Notes under the pieces: generated by a model
Seen by the model: only the letters and a program-made list of their open reading frames with translations
What the model was told of the DNA's origin: nothing
Databases searched by the model: none
Program-made: the position numbers and the translations under genes
Shown: positions 42,241 through 51,214 of the stretch, in pieces
Numbering within the stretch: the stretch's first letter is position 1
How the letters are laid out: each line of letters begins with the position of its first letter
Assembly: GCF_023701525.1 (NCBI RefSeq)
Contig: NZ_JAMQAW010000023.1
Span: forward strand, 62,001 to 126,000
DNA: 64,000 bases
Source of the DNA: Streptomyces albipurpureus
GTDB lineage: Bacteria > Actinomycetota > Actinomycetes > Streptomycetales > Streptomycetaceae
Direction of reading: 5' to 3'

Positions 42241-42301
42241 GAGGGGTCTGGCAGAGGCGAGGGGTCTGGCAGAGGCGAGGGGTCCGACTCTTCGGCCCCT
42301 C
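42241..42301. repeat. Short tandem repeats ending in a terminator-like hairpin
   Basis: GAGGGGTCTGGCAGAGGC occurs in two consecutive copies and is followed by a partial third whose GAGGGG pairs with CCCCTC at 42296-42301. It may terminate the permease transcript. The rest of the gap (42158-42812) has no convincing gene; the run of CAGCCGCGAG copies between 42390 and 42450 is another weak repeat. Confidence 0.5.
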
Positions 42302-42812
42302 TCGGCGCGACGGCGCCTCTCCTGTGGCGGGGAGTGGCCAACCGTCAGGAGAGTGTCCACCCACACCCGCGAGCCCAGTCTCGCTCTCAGCCGCGATCTG
42401 GGCGGATCTCAACGGCCGTCCCAGCCGCGAGCTTCAACGCCGTCCCAGCCGCGAGCCCGGTCGCGGCGAACGCATCCGCCGCGGAAAGGCCTCGGCGGGC
42501 ACCAGCCAACCCCCGCCGAGCAACTCACTTGCCGGGGCCTGCGGAAGCGATGCACACCCGCCCGTACCGGCTGAAACCGAAAGCGGCACAACCGGGCGCG
42601 CCCGGACAGGACCGCAGCGAGCCATACGAGACGGTCGTTCGACCCCATAGTGCCATGAACTGGGTATGTGGTGCGCGTATTTTATCGTTTATGCTCAGGT
42701 TTCGACGAGAAATGAAAGAACTCTCATCCCGGGTCACCACATAACGTAGCCTCCCCGTCACTGCCGCCGTACATCTGTGCGCGGAACACCGGGGTGAGAA
42801 AGGAGAGTCCAC

Positions 42813-43298
42813 GTGCCTGGAATCGATGAGTGTCTGCTGGAAGCCATGTTGGTACCCGGCGCACGCGGAGCCTCCGTTGTGGACTGGTCCAGTGGGCTGT
42901 CCCTCGGCAGCGTCGGCGAGGCACCGGGCGACGACCACGAAACCACCGCGGCCGAGACGGGGGAACTCGCCCGTCTGAGCGCCGAGTTCGCCACCTTCGC
43001 CGCCACTCCGTCTTCTGGGGCGCTCGTCGACGGCAAACCCGTTACCGCCCCTGCCACCGCCCCCGCCACCGCGGTCCCCGCGCTCCCGGTCCTGGCATCC
43101 CAGTCCGCCCGGGGCTCGACCCCACTGGTGGAGGACCTCATCCTGACCACCCGCTCCGGCTACCACCTGGTCCGCTTTCTGGCCACCTCCTTCGACAGCA
43201 CCGTCTGCCTCCATCTCTGGCTCGATCGGGATCTGGGCAATCTCGCCCTGGCTCGACTGAGGATGCGTGACCTCGCCGAACGGCTGGTACTCGGATGA
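42813..43298 (+). CDS. Roadblock/LC7-like protein with internal insertion
   Basis: 161 residues from a GTG with AAGGAG upstream. The start (LEAMLVPGARGASVVDWSSGLSLGSVG) and end (VEDLILTTRSGYHLVRFLAT, FDSTVCLHLWLDRDLGNLALARLRMRDLAE) align with the Roadblock protein at 44710, which reads ALVDYTSGMALGTIGG and GTQYHLIRLLRG. The two halves are separated by an Ala/Thr/Pro-rich linker at residues about 65-100. First gene of a four-gene operon; overlaps the next gene by ATGA. Confidence 0.75.
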   Translation: MPGIDECLLEAMLVPGARGASVVDWSSGLSLGSVGEAPGDDHETTAAETGELARLSAEFATFAATPSSGALVDGKPVTAPATAPATAVPALPVLASQSARGSTPLVEDLILTTRSGYHLVRFLATSFDSTVCLHLWLDRDLGNLALARLRMRDLAERLVLG

Positions 43299-44104
43299 GA
43301 AACCCCGTCTCCGTCGTCTCACCCATGCTCATACGCCTCACCGATGAGCGGGCCACCGGAGTGCTGATACGCGACCACGGCGCGCTCTACCTGATCGACG
43401 GCCAGGTGGTCCACGCCGAAGCAGCCGCCGCACCCGGGCTGGATGTGCTGCTGACCTCGGGGGGAAGACTGCGCCCCGAACACTGGGAAGAAGCGATAGC
43501 CGAGGCGGGCACCCGCTGCCAGGTCGCCCGCCAACTCGTCATCAATGGCCACCTCACGGTCGGCGAGCTGGAGCTCTGCCATCTCGCCACCCTCTTCGAC
43601 GCCGCCTTCTTCACCCTCGCGACAAGAAGCGGGGCGACCCGGTTTCGCTATGGAGTCACCCACTGGTTGGGGCCCATCCGGCCGGTCCCCCCAGGAACGG
43701 TCGAGCGCGAATCCATGCGCCGGGTTCGGCTGCTGAACTCCGTCTGGCCCTACGCCGAGGTGGACACGGCCCCCGTACGACGCCGAACTCGACTCGCCGG
43801 GCGGGTGATCAGCCCCCACCGCCGAGCACTGCTGGACCTGGCGGACGGGATACGGACACCATCGACCATCGCCAGGGAACTGGGCCGCCCAGCCTTCAAC
43901 ACCCTGGTCGAAGTGCGCAGACTCGCCGCCGACGGATTTATCGACGCAAGCGCCGGCGTCCCGCCTCCGCCCGGACAACAACCGTCCGCAGCCGGGGCAC
44001 AGCCATCCAAAGAACCATCGGACCCAGCGGTCAAGGAATCACCGCCCGCGCCGGACAGCGCTCTGCTCCGCCGTATCCGTGAAGCACTGGAGGCACCCCG
44101 GTGA
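43295..44104 (+). CDS. DUF4388/PatA-like protein with C-terminal winged-helix-like domain
   Basis: 269 residues. The N-terminal 140 residues resemble the DUF4388 (PatA/FrzS N-terminal type) domain: MLIRLTDERATGVLIRDHGALYLIDGQVVHAEAA, then GRLRPEHWEEAI, and HLTVGELELCHLATLFDAAFFTLATRSGATRFRYG. A winged-helix-like segment follows (RALLDLADGIRTPSTIARELGRPAFNTLVEVRRLAADGFID), then a disordered Pro-rich tail. Proteins of this type are found with Roadblock domains and small GTPases in polarity systems. Start overlaps the upstream stop by ATGA. Confidence 0.72.
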   Translation: MRNPVSVVSPMLIRLTDERATGVLIRDHGALYLIDGQVVHAEAAAAPGLDVLLTSGGRLRPEHWEEAIAEAGTRCQVARQLVINGHLTVGELELCHLATLFDAAFFTLATRSGATRFRYGVTHWLGPIRPVPPGTVERESMRRVRLLNSVWPYAEVDTAPVRRRTRLAGRVISPHRRALLDLADGIRTPSTIARELGRPAFNTLVEVRRLAADGFIDASAGVPPPPGQQPSAAGAQPSKEPSDPAVKESPPAPDSALLRRIREALEAPR

Positions 44105-44183
44105 ATTCCCCCACCGCCCGCCAGGTCCCTCGTCGGACCTCATGAGGCGCGCCACACGGCTGCGCGCCGAGAGGAGACAGCTG

Positions 44184-44603
44184 ATGACGGCCGAGGCCGA
44201 TGTGCTGGCAGAGCTAAGACGGCTTCGGGTCCGCGTACCTCAGCTGACCGGGGCATTCGCCGCCCGTACCGACGGGGTGGTGCTGGCCGCGGATATCGGA
44301 AGTACACCGGAAGAGGCCAAGGAGCGCGCCGAGCGGCTCGCCGCCCTGACCGCGTCCGTACTCGGCGCGGCAGCACAGCTCAGCGGGGTGGGCGGACAGG
44401 GCGGCTTCCGTGAGCTGCTGGTCCGCGGGGAGCAGGGTTACACCGGCGTGTACGGGGCGGGCCCATCTGCCGTACTCGCCCTGCTGGCCGGCCCCCGGGT
44501 CAATGTGGGGCGGCTCCATCTGGAGGCCCGGCGCGCCGGTGCCCGCGTCGGCGATCTGATCGATGACGCGCTGGGCGCCCTGGAACGGCCGGAGGCCAAC
44601 TGA
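44184..44603 (+). CDS. Roadblock/LC7-domain protein
   Basis: 139 residues from an ATG with GGAG seven bases upstream; the frame is open to 44079 and an ATG at 44142 is the alternative. A helical leader (MTAEADVLAELRRLRVRVPQ) precedes LTGAFAARTDGVVLAADIGS, AERLAALTASVLGAAAQLSGVGGQGGFRELLV and VNVGRLHLEARRAGARVGDLID. It looks like a standard LC7 fold with an extra N-terminal helix. Sits between the DUF4388 gene and the terminal Roadblock gene. Confidence 0.78.
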   Translation: MTAEADVLAELRRLRVRVPQLTGAFAARTDGVVLAADIGSTPEEAKERAERLAALTASVLGAAAQLSGVGGQGGFRELLVRGEQGYTGVYGAGPSAVLALLAGPRVNVGRLHLEARRAGARVGDLIDDALGALERPEAN

Positions 44604-44709
44604 CCACCCCTCGCCCACTTGCACACTGCGCCACTGAACAGAACGCAGTCGCACCACAACCATCGCGATACCAGCAGCAAAGCAATAACCGGAAGGAAAC
44701 ACACAGCTC

Positions 44710-45084
44710 ATGGCCAACACCGAAGCCGCCCTCAAGGAAGCGACCACCTCCATCGAGGGCGTCCTGGGCGCCGCGCTCGTCGACTACACCAGCGGAATGG
44801 CCCTCGGCACGATCGGCGGCGGGAAAGACCTCGATCTCGCGGTCGCCGCAGCGGGCAACACCGATGTGGTGCGTGCCAAGGTCCGCACGATGGAGCAGCT
44901 CGGTCTGCAAGACGGCATCGAAGACATCCTGATCACCTTGGGCACCCAGTACCACCTGATACGGCTGCTGCGTGGCCGCGGCACCGATGGTCTCTTCCTC
45001 TATCTGGCGCTCGACAAGAGCCGCGCCAATCTGGCGATGGCCCGCCACCAGCTGAAGAAGATCGAGTCCCAGCTGGAGATCTGA
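44710..45084 (+). CDS. Roadblock/LC7-domain protein
   Basis: 124 residues with the pattern EATTSIEGVLGAALVDYTSGMALGTIG, VRAKVRTMEQLGLQDGIEDILITLGTQYHLIRLL and FLYLALDKSRANLAMARHQLKKIESQL. It resembles the small Roadblock proteins that form platforms for GTPases. A GGAAGG-like site precedes the ATG and a strong hairpin ends the operon. No GTPase gene is present in this operon. Confidence 0.85.
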   Translation: MANTEAALKEATTSIEGVLGAALVDYTSGMALGTIGGGKDLDLAVAAAGNTDVVRAKVRTMEQLGLQDGIEDILITLGTQYHLIRLLRGRGTDGLFLYLALDKSRANLAMARHQLKKIESQLEI

Positions 45085-45089
45085 TCGCG

Positions 45090-45121
45090 CGGGCGGGTCA
45101 AGGGCGAACGTGACCCGCCCG
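45090..45121 (+). terminator. Terminator of the Roadblock operon
   Basis: CGGGCGGGTCA pairs with TGACCCGCCCG over a ten-base loop, five bases after the stop codon at 45084. Confidence 0.85.
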
Positions 45122-45155
45122 GCCTGGGGCCCAGGAGGACTGGGGTAGTTCGTTC

Positions 45156-45187
45156 GGATCAGGATCAGGATCAGGATCAGGATCAGG
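45156..45187. repeat. Hexamer microsatellite GGATCA
   Basis: Five head-to-tail copies of GGATCA between the Roadblock terminator and the 3' end of the membrane-protein gene. Confidence 0.9.
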
Positions 45188-45216
45188 CGAGCCTGGCAAG
45201 ATCCGAACGAGAGGCG

Positions 45217-45786
45217 CTAGCGGCGTCGCGCCCCACCGGGCGCGGCGTCCCCCGCCGCGATCCCCGTGGTGCGAAAGCCCTTGGCCCGCTTCCCTACCGG
45301 GCCGCCCTTGACCCAGTCCGTACGCAACCAGAGCAGCGTCTGCGCATCGCGCTCCCACCGACCGAGCCACAGCGCCTTGGCCCAGAGGCCCGCACCGACA
45401 CCAGCCAGCAGTAGACCGCCCGCAGCGGGCAGGGCGAACGAGCTGGCGACGGCGACGGCGAACGCCGCCAGCAACTGCCATCGATGAGCACGCCGCCAGT
45501 TCCGCAGGGTCACCCGGCGGTCCTGGAGCACATCGCCGCGTCCCGCGCGGGTGGCGGTTTCAGCGAAGTGGGTATAGCGGCGACGGCGCAGCAGCGCGGT
45601 GACCACGGCCGTGATCAGCAGCAGCGCCGCCCCGGACAGCACCCCGATACGGCGCCCGGTGAGGCCGGGCAGCAGTACCCCGACACCTGCGGCGATCAAC
45701 CCCGCCCACCACAGGGGCGCCGCCCCAGCACGTACCACCACCGCGACCCTCACCAGCGACTGCGCCCCGCGCCCCACTTGTCCCAC
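45217..45786 (-). CDS. Membrane protein of unknown function
   Basis: 189 residues with hydrophobic pairs at about 22-65 (LWWAGLIAAGVGVLLPGLTG and ISLL-like LSGAALLLITAVVTALL) and 103-138 (LLAAFAVAVASSFALPAAGG and LLLAGVGAGLWAKAL). They are separated by a basic cytoplasmic loop. It ends in a basic GGARRR tail. I do not recognise the family. It stands alone, converging with the Roadblock operon. Confidence 0.7.
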   Translation of the reverse strand: MGQVGRGAQSLVRVAVVVRAGAAPLWWAGLIAAGVGVLLPGLTGRRIGVLSGAALLLITAVVTALLRRRRYTHFAETATRAGRGDVLQDRRVTLRNWRRAHRWQLLAAFAVAVASSFALPAAGGLLLAGVGAGLWAKALWLGRWERDAQTLLWLRTDWVKGGPVGKRAKGFRTTGIAAGDAAPGGARRR

Positions 45787-45833
45787 TCCATCCGTCGTGC
45801 CGTCAATGCTGTCGGGACCGCCCCAACCACCGG

Positions 45834-45916
45834 TGCGTCAGAGCAGCAAGTGCGTCAGAGCAGCCGGCGTGTCAGCCGGCCTGTCAATCGGCGTGTCAGC
45901 CAGCCTGTCAGAGCAG
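45834..45916. repeat. Degenerate repeats of GTGTCAGCCNGCCT-like units
   Basis: Units of the form GCGTCAGAGCAG and GTGTCAGCCGGCCTGTCA occur several times in the gap between the membrane-protein gene and the RpiR gene (45787-46174). The gap has no convincing gene. Confidence 0.6.
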
Positions 45917-46174
45917 TCGGTGCCCTACGTGCCGGCTGGCTGGGCTGCCCCAACCCACCCTGGCAACCAGCTCTCCGACCGACCGCGGCCCACCAGCACA
46001 AGTCGGTAGGGGCCCATGCAGGCGGGCGCCCGTCGCTCTGCCCCGTCGCGCTCGTTGTTGTGTCCCGTCGCGGTGTCCCATCGCACCCCTCAGCGGCTGT
46101 CCCGCGCGGAGAATAGCCGTGATTTCTGAGGGGCGTCTGAGAAGACACTTGAGAAGACCACGCCGATCCCACCC

Positions 46175-47014
46175 CTAGTCCACGAACAACCCGCGTGCCG
46201 CCGCTCGGGTGTCAAAGTCCTCCAACCGCGCCTGGGCGTCCGGCAGCGCGTCGCACATCGACTCCAGCAGGACCCTCCCCAACAACATCGGCCCACATGC
46301 GGTGTCGAACGAGAATCCCGTGCCCACCGCGGCCGGGATCAGCAGATCGCTGTGCTCCGCGACCGGGGCGAACGCCGAGTCCGCGACCGTCACCACGGTC
46401 AGCCCGGTGCCCCGGGCATAGGCGAGCGTCTCCACGACCTCCCGCGGATGCCGGGGCAGCGCAAAGCAGAGCAGCACGCTGGCGCCCGCGCGACGAGCGC
46501 TGTCGATGCGGTCGGCCAGCAGACTGCCCCCCTCGTCGAGGAGCCGGACGTCCGGGTGGACCTTGTCGGCGAAGTAGGCGAAGCCACGGGCCTGGGCGGC
46601 GGCTGCGCGCAGCCCGAGAACGGGCAGCGGTCGGGAAGCGGCGAGCAGCCTCCCGGCGCGTTCGACCGGTACCGGGTTGGCGAGCAGTTCGGAGAGTTGC
46701 CGAAGGTTCTCGATCTCGGCGTGGACGGCCTGCTGGTATCCGTTCGGGGCGTCGTCGGCCGTGGGGGCGCTGTCGGGAGGTGCGAACTCCCGGAGGTGCT
46801 TGCGCAGCGCCGGATAGCCGTCAAAGCCGAGCGCAACGGCGAAGCGGGTGACGGACGGCTGGCTGACCCCGGCTAGTTCCGCCAACTCCACACTGGACAG
46901 AAAGGGCACATCGGCCGCCCGGCGCACCATGCTGTGGGCGATTCGCCGCTGGGTGGGAGTGAGCCGGTGCCCTTCGAAGAGCTCTTGTAGTCGTGCGGCG
47001 GGGCCGTCGCTCAT
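46175..47014 (-). CDS. MurR/RpiR-family transcriptional regulator with SIS domain
   Basis: 279 residues from the ATG at 47014 with GGGGG upstream. The N-terminal HTH_6 domain reads LTPTQRRIAHSMVRRAADVPFLSSVELAELAGVSQPSVTRFAVALGFDGYPALRKHL. The SIS sugar-phosphate-binding domain follows (LPVLGLRAAAAQARGFAYFADK, then VLLCFALPRHPREVVETLAYAR, LTVVTVADSAFAPVAEHSDLLIPA). The family senses sugar phosphates or, in some cases, controls amino acid or histidine catabolism. The target here is not evident; the hut operon 8 kb away is only a possibility. Confidence 0.9.
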   Translation of the reverse strand: MSDGPAARLQELFEGHRLTPTQRRIAHSMVRRAADVPFLSSVELAELAGVSQPSVTRFAVALGFDGYPALRKHLREFAPPDSAPTADDAPNGYQQAVHAEIENLRQLSELLANPVPVERAGRLLAASRPLPVLGLRAAAAQARGFAYFADKVHPDVRLLDEGGSLLADRIDSARRAGASVLLCFALPRHPREVVETLAYARGTGLTVVTVADSAFAPVAEHSDLLIPAAVGTGFSFDTACGPMLLGRVLLESMCDALPDAQARLEDFDTRAAARGLFVD

Positions 47015-47226
47015 GCCGTCCCCCCTCATCGCGCCTGTCATCGCCTCTTCACTCCTTGGGTCCGTGGTATCCGTGCGGTGGTGGCCGGCGAGCCGGACCC
47101 TGACGTCCCATCATCGGTCAGAGCGGCGCGCCACGGCCGGGTTCCGGTCCCTCCGGGTGACCGAACGGGAAACAGTGGGGGTAGCCCCACTGACTCGGAT
47201 GATTTCGCCCCGTAGCGTTCCGGGTT

Positions 47227-47655
47227 ATGGAAGCCCGCGACCCAGAGCTCAAGAAAGAGCTCGACGCCACCCTTCATGCCCGCCGCGAACTGGGCGAAGA
47301 ATACGAGTCCGCACTCGTCGAGTCCTTCTTGGACAAGGTGGAGCAACGTCTCGACGGCACGGTGGACCGCCGGGTACGCCGCCAGCTCGCCGAACAGCAG
47401 ATGGTCGTGGCACGCGGTGCCCGCCCACCTCAGCAGAGTGTCGATCCGAACTTCGGGGAACGGTTCGGCTTCGGCATCATCACCATGATCCTGGCGGTGC
47501 CACTGTCCGCCATCGGCGTGGTGAACGCCGACCTCCCCGGGCTGACCGTGACCTGGATCGGCATTGTGGGGGTCAACTTCGTCCATGCGTCGAGGGGCTT
47601 CTCCCTCTCGCGTCGGCGCGAGGAGAAGCAGAAGGCCTCCGACTGGGAGGAGTGA
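47227..47655 (+). CDS. Membrane-associated protein of unknown function
   Basis: 142 residues: a charged coiled-coil-like N-terminus (ELKKELDATLHARRELGEEY, residues 8-27), then two hydrophobic segments around residues 80-97 (FGIITMILAVPLSAIGVV) and 101-120 (LPGLTVTWIGIVGVNFVHA), then a basic tail (SLSRRREEKQKASDWEE). The ORF follows a short AT-richer leader after the divergent RpiR gene. It is conserved-looking by codon use but not recognised. Confidence 0.72.
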   Translation: MEARDPELKKELDATLHARRELGEEYESALVESFLDKVEQRLDGTVDRRVRRQLAEQQMVVARGARPPQQSVDPNFGERFGFGIITMILAVPLSAIGVVNADLPGLTVTWIGIVGVNFVHASRGFSLSRRREEKQKASDWEE

Positions 47656-48212
47656 TCCCCGAGCCTGACCACCAGCGCCAATCCTGTCCAGCGGCGCGGA
47701 GTCTCAGTTCCGGGTCCTGGCCACGTGGGTCCGGAAACCCGCACCGCCGTCTCTGGAGGGCGGGCCCGAGCCCGGGTTCGTACGGCCGGGGGGATCATCG
47801 ACCAGCAGGCCGTCCGACCGGGCGGCACGGGGAAGTCCGGCGCGGGAACCGCCGCACCCCCGGCCGCCGGCCAGGGAGCGGGACGACGGCGGTCCCCGCG
47901 AGGGACACGGTCCCGGGTCAGGGCCGGTCACCGCGTCCTGGGCGTCTTCGATCCGGGAGCCGCTCCGGAGTTCTCGACGCCGTCGGTGGTCTCACCACTG
48001 TGCAGGACGCGTGTTAACCGGATGCTGCGCATATGTGACACACACGTACCGATCATGCGAACTGCTCCGCTCCCCAAAGACCCGTCACGGGCACAGCCCC
48101 GGCCCCCGGCCGTGTATGGCCACAGGCGTTCGACTGCGCCGGGGGACATCCGAAAGCCGACAGCCGTACGCACCCGAGCTACCGGCTACCGGCTACCGGG
48201 GCAGGGGCTTGA

Positions 48213-48238
48213 GCCGCCCTACCGGCTACCGGGGCGGC
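48213..48238 (-). terminator. Stem-loop at the 3' end of the cystathionine beta-synthase gene
   Basis: GCCGCCC pairs with GGGCGGC around a loop rich in the local repeat CTACCGG. It begins right after the reverse-strand stop codon at 48240. The upstream part of the gap (47656-48212) has no convincing gene and contains several CTACCGGCTACCGG copies. Confidence 0.5.
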
Positions 48239-48239
48239 A

Positions 48240-49637
48240 TCACTTGCCGGCGGCGAGGAACGCCAGCAGGTCCTGACGGCTGACGACTCCCTTGGGCTTG
48301 CCCTCCACCAGCACGATCGCCGCATCCGCCGCGGTGGTCGTATCGCTCAGCACACTCATCAGATCCGCCACCGGCTCGCCCGAGCCGACCTGGGGCAGCG
48401 GGGAGCTCATGTGCTTCTCCAGCGGATCGGAGAGGGAAGCGCGCTCGGTGTAGAGGGCGCCGAGCAGTTCCCGCTCCACCACCGAGCCGATGACCTCGGC
48501 GGCCATCACATCCGGATGACCGGCGCCGGGCTTCACGATGGGCATCTGGGAGACGCCGTACTCCCGCAGTACCTCGATGGCCTCGCCCACGGTCTCCTCC
48601 GGGTGCATATGCACCAGGCTGGGGATCCTGCCGCCCTCCTTGTGGCGCAGCACGTCACCGACGGACGCGGACGGGCCGGAGTCCTCCAGGAAGCCGTAGT
48701 CCGCCATCCACTCATCGTTGAAGATCTTGCTCAGATAGCCGCGTCCGCTGTCGGGGAGCAGGACGACCACCACATCGTCGGGCCCAAGGCGCGCGGCCAC
48801 CTCCAGTCCGGCGACGACCGCCATGCCGCAGGAGCCGCCGACCAGCAGGCCCTCCTCCTTGGCGAGACGGCGGGTCATCTGGAAGGAGTCCTTGTCGGAC
48901 ACGGCGATGATCTCGTCGGTCACCGTCCGGTCGTAGGCGGTGGGCCAGAAGTCCTCACCGACGCCCTCAACGAGATAGGGGCGGCCGGAACCCCCGCTGT
49001 AGACGGAGCCCTCGGGGTCAGCGCCGATCACCTTGACGGTGTTGCCGCTGGCCTCCTTGAGGTAGCGGCCGGTACCGGAGATGGTGCCGCCGGTGCCCAC
49101 ACCCGCGACGAAATGGGTGATCTTTCCCTCGGTCTGATCCCACAGTTCGGGACCAGTCGTCTCATAGTGCGAACGCGGGTTGTTGGGGTTCGAGTACTGG
49201 TCGGGCTTCCAGGCACCCGGCGTCTCGGTGACCAGCCGATCAGAGACGTTGTAGTACGAATCGGGATGTTCCGGGTCCACCGCGGTGGGGCAGACCACCA
49301 CTTCGGCGCCGTACGCCCGCAGCACGTTGATCTTGTCCGTGGAGACCTTGTCCGGGCAGACGAAGATGCACTTGTAGCCCTTCTGCTGGGCCACGATCGC
49401 CAGTCCCACACCGGTGTTTCCGCTGGTCGGCTCCACGATGGTGCCACCCGGCAGCAGCGCGCCGCTCTCCTCGGCAGCCTCGATCATCCGCAGGGCGATG
49501 CGGTCCTTCACCGAGCCGCCGGGGTTGAAGTACTCGACCTTGACCAAGACCGTCGCCTGAATGCCCTCGGTCACGCTGTTGAGCTTCACCAATGGGGTAT
49601 TGCCGACAAGACTGATCATCGAGTGGTGAATGCGCAC
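48240..49637 (-). CDS. Cystathionine beta-synthase
   Basis: 465 residues. The PLP domain has MISLVGNTPLVKLNS, the Schiff-base lysine in GGSVKDRIALRMIE, the substrate loop EPTSGNTGVGLAIVAQ, GVGTGGTISGTGRYLKE (PLP-phosphate site) and GGSCGMAVVAGLEVA. After residue about 335 come two CBS domains (IPSLVHMHPEETVGEAIEVL and PLPQVGSGEPVADLMSVLSD, then VVSRQDLLAFL). It condenses serine and homocysteine in transsulfuration and probably responds to adenosyl compounds through the CBS pair. No heme-binding N-terminal segment, as in other bacterial forms. Divergent from the SGNH hydrolase gene. Confidence 0.95.
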   Translation of the reverse strand: MRIHHSMISLVGNTPLVKLNSVTEGIQATVLVKVEYFNPGGSVKDRIALRMIEAAEESGALLPGGTIVEPTSGNTGVGLAIVAQQKGYKCIFVCPDKVSTDKINVLRAYGAEVVVCPTAVDPEHPDSYYNVSDRLVTETPGAWKPDQYSNPNNPRSHYETTGPELWDQTEGKITHFVAGVGTGGTISGTGRYLKEASGNTVKVIGADPEGSVYSGGSGRPYLVEGVGEDFWPTAYDRTVTDEIIAVSDKDSFQMTRRLAKEEGLLVGGSCGMAVVAGLEVAARLGPDDVVVVLLPDSGRGYLSKIFNDEWMADYGFLEDSGPSASVGDVLRHKEGGRIPSLVHMHPEETVGEAIEVLREYGVSQMPIVKPGAGHPDVMAAEVIGSVVERELLGALYTERASLSDPLEKHMSSPLPQVGSGEPVADLMSVLSDTTTAADAAIVLVEGKPKGVVSRQDLLAFLAAGK

Positions 49638-49780
49638 AATGTATCTCCGGGAGCTCCGTAGTGAATGCGGCCAGAGTAAGCGGACCGGGGCGGGATTGGG
49701 GGACGGCGGCTACGGGGCAGTTAGCTCATAACCGACGAGTAGTGAACGGCGTCGGAGCGCGAGGAGAGGAGGTCCGGACG

Positions 49781-50797
49781 GTGTCGAGGGCGAGAGTGGC
49801 ACGGCGCATCGCAGCGGGCGCCGCCTACGGCGGCGGAAGCATCGGCCTGCTCGGAGTGGCGACCGTGGGCGTAGTGGTCGCAGAGGTTCAGTTGGCGAAG
49901 CGCACGGTCGGCGGGGGTACCGCCCCGGTGCCACCCCGGGGGAACGGTCTCTACGGACTGGCCTACGGGCGCACCAATCCGCTGCTCCTTGGGTTGCTCG
50001 GCGACTCCACGGCGGCGGGGCAGGGGGTACGCAGAGCGGGCCAGACACCGGGGGCGCTCATGGCCTCGGGACTGGCAGCGGTCGCGGAGCGACCGGTCGA
50101 GCTGTCCAATGTGGCCCTGCCGGGGGCACGGTCGGACGATCTGGAGCGCCAGATCGCCGAACTGCTCGCGGACCCGTCCAGAAGACCCGATGTCTGCGTG
50201 ATCATGATCGGTGCGAACGATGTCACGCACCGGATCCCCGCCACGGATTCGGTGCGCCATCTGGCAGCGGCCGTCCGCAGACTCCGCACGGCAGGCGCCG
50301 AGGTCGTGGTCGGCACCTGCCCTGACCTGGGCACGATCGAGCCGGTCTACCAACCGTTGCGCTGGTTGGCCCGAAGGGCGTCACGGCAACTCGCGGCGGC
50401 CCAGACGATCGTGACGGTGGAGCAGGGGGGCCGTACGGTTTCCCTCGGGGATCTGCTCGGCCCCGAGTTCGAGGCGAACCCCCGGGAGATGTTCGGCGCG
50501 GACAACTACCACCCGTCCGCGGAGGGGTACGCGACGGCGGCGATGGCGATGCTGCCGACCGTGTGTGCGGCACTGGGCGTGTGGCCCGAGTCGGACCGCC
50601 CGGAGGCGGCTCGCGACGAGGCGATGCTCCCCGTGGCCAAGGCCGCTGTCACGGCGGCGAAGGAGGCGGGCACCGAGGTCACAGGGGCCCGAGCTCCCTG
50701 GGCTCTGCTCAAGCACCGCAGACGGCGGCGGCTGCCGGAGCCCGCGTCGGTGCCGGATTCACCCAAGCCACACGCCTCGGAGACGACCCACCGATAG
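49781..50797 (+). CDS. SGNH/GDSL hydrolase with N-terminal membrane segment
   Basis: 338 residues from the GTG at 49781 (GAGGAGAGGAGG upstream; the frame is open to 49661). A hydrophobic anchor lies at residues about 10-35. The SGNH blocks are LLGLLGDSTAAGQGV (block I, nucleophile serine in GDS), a glycine block around SNVALPGARSDDLE, MIGANDVTHRI (block III, GxND) and MFGADNYHPSAEGYA (block V, catalytic DxxH). It is an esterase or lipase-like enzyme, probably extracytoplasmic. Disordered C-terminal tail. Confidence 0.9.
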   Translation: MSRARVARRIAAGAAYGGGSIGLLGVATVGVVVAEVQLAKRTVGGGTAPVPPRGNGLYGLAYGRTNPLLLGLLGDSTAAGQGVRRAGQTPGALMASGLAAVAERPVELSNVALPGARSDDLERQIAELLADPSRRPDVCVIMIGANDVTHRIPATDSVRHLAAAVRRLRTAGAEVVVGTCPDLGTIEPVYQPLRWLARRASRQLAAAQTIVTVEQGGRTVSLGDLLGPEFEANPREMFGADNYHPSAEGYATAAMAMLPTVCAALGVWPESDRPEAARDEAMLPVAKAAVTAAKEAGTEVTGARAPWALLKHRRRRRLPEPASVPDSPKPHASETTHR

Positions 50798-51091
50798 GGG
50801 CTACCGCGGGCGGGCGCCCAGGCGCCTGCCCGGGGTGCGCCTGGGCGGATACGGGAGCGCACCCCCGGGCGACTCGGCAACGGCAACGGCAACGCGGGTA
50901 CGGGCGGCAGCTCGCGTCGCACCTCGACAGCAAGCGGGCCGATACGAAGGCAGGCGCGCTCGGACGGCTCGGCGAGGCGGACCGGGGCGGCAGCCCGCAC
51001 CACGCAATCGAGCTTCGGCATCGGCATCGGCATCGGCAGGAAATCATCAGGCAGGGCAGATGGCGCGCGGTGCCGAGTGGCCCAGCTTCAG

Positions 51092-51107
51092 AAGCGAGCG
51101 CTCGCTT
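51092..51107. promoter_or_regulatory. Perfect 16-bp palindrome upstream of the thiolase, TetR-type operator candidate
   Basis: AAGCGAGCGCTCGCTT is its own reverse complement and lies 108 bases before the thiolase start. TetR-family repressors of fatty-acid genes in actinomycetes bind palindromes of this size and style. No TetR gene is in the window. The gap 50798-51091 has no gene. Confidence 0.6.
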
Positions 51108-51214
51108 AGAATTGAGTTGACCATCACACCCCCGCACCCGTGACCTCACGGCTACCTAGAGGTAACTTCCGACGCAGCCTCTCCCTTCCACTTCTCCCTC
51201 CCTCTGGAGCCGTG

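Noticed and set aside
45156..45187. CRISPR-like repeat array
   Set aside because: The units are six bases without spacers; it is a simple microsatellite. No CRISPR array or cas gene was seen in the window.
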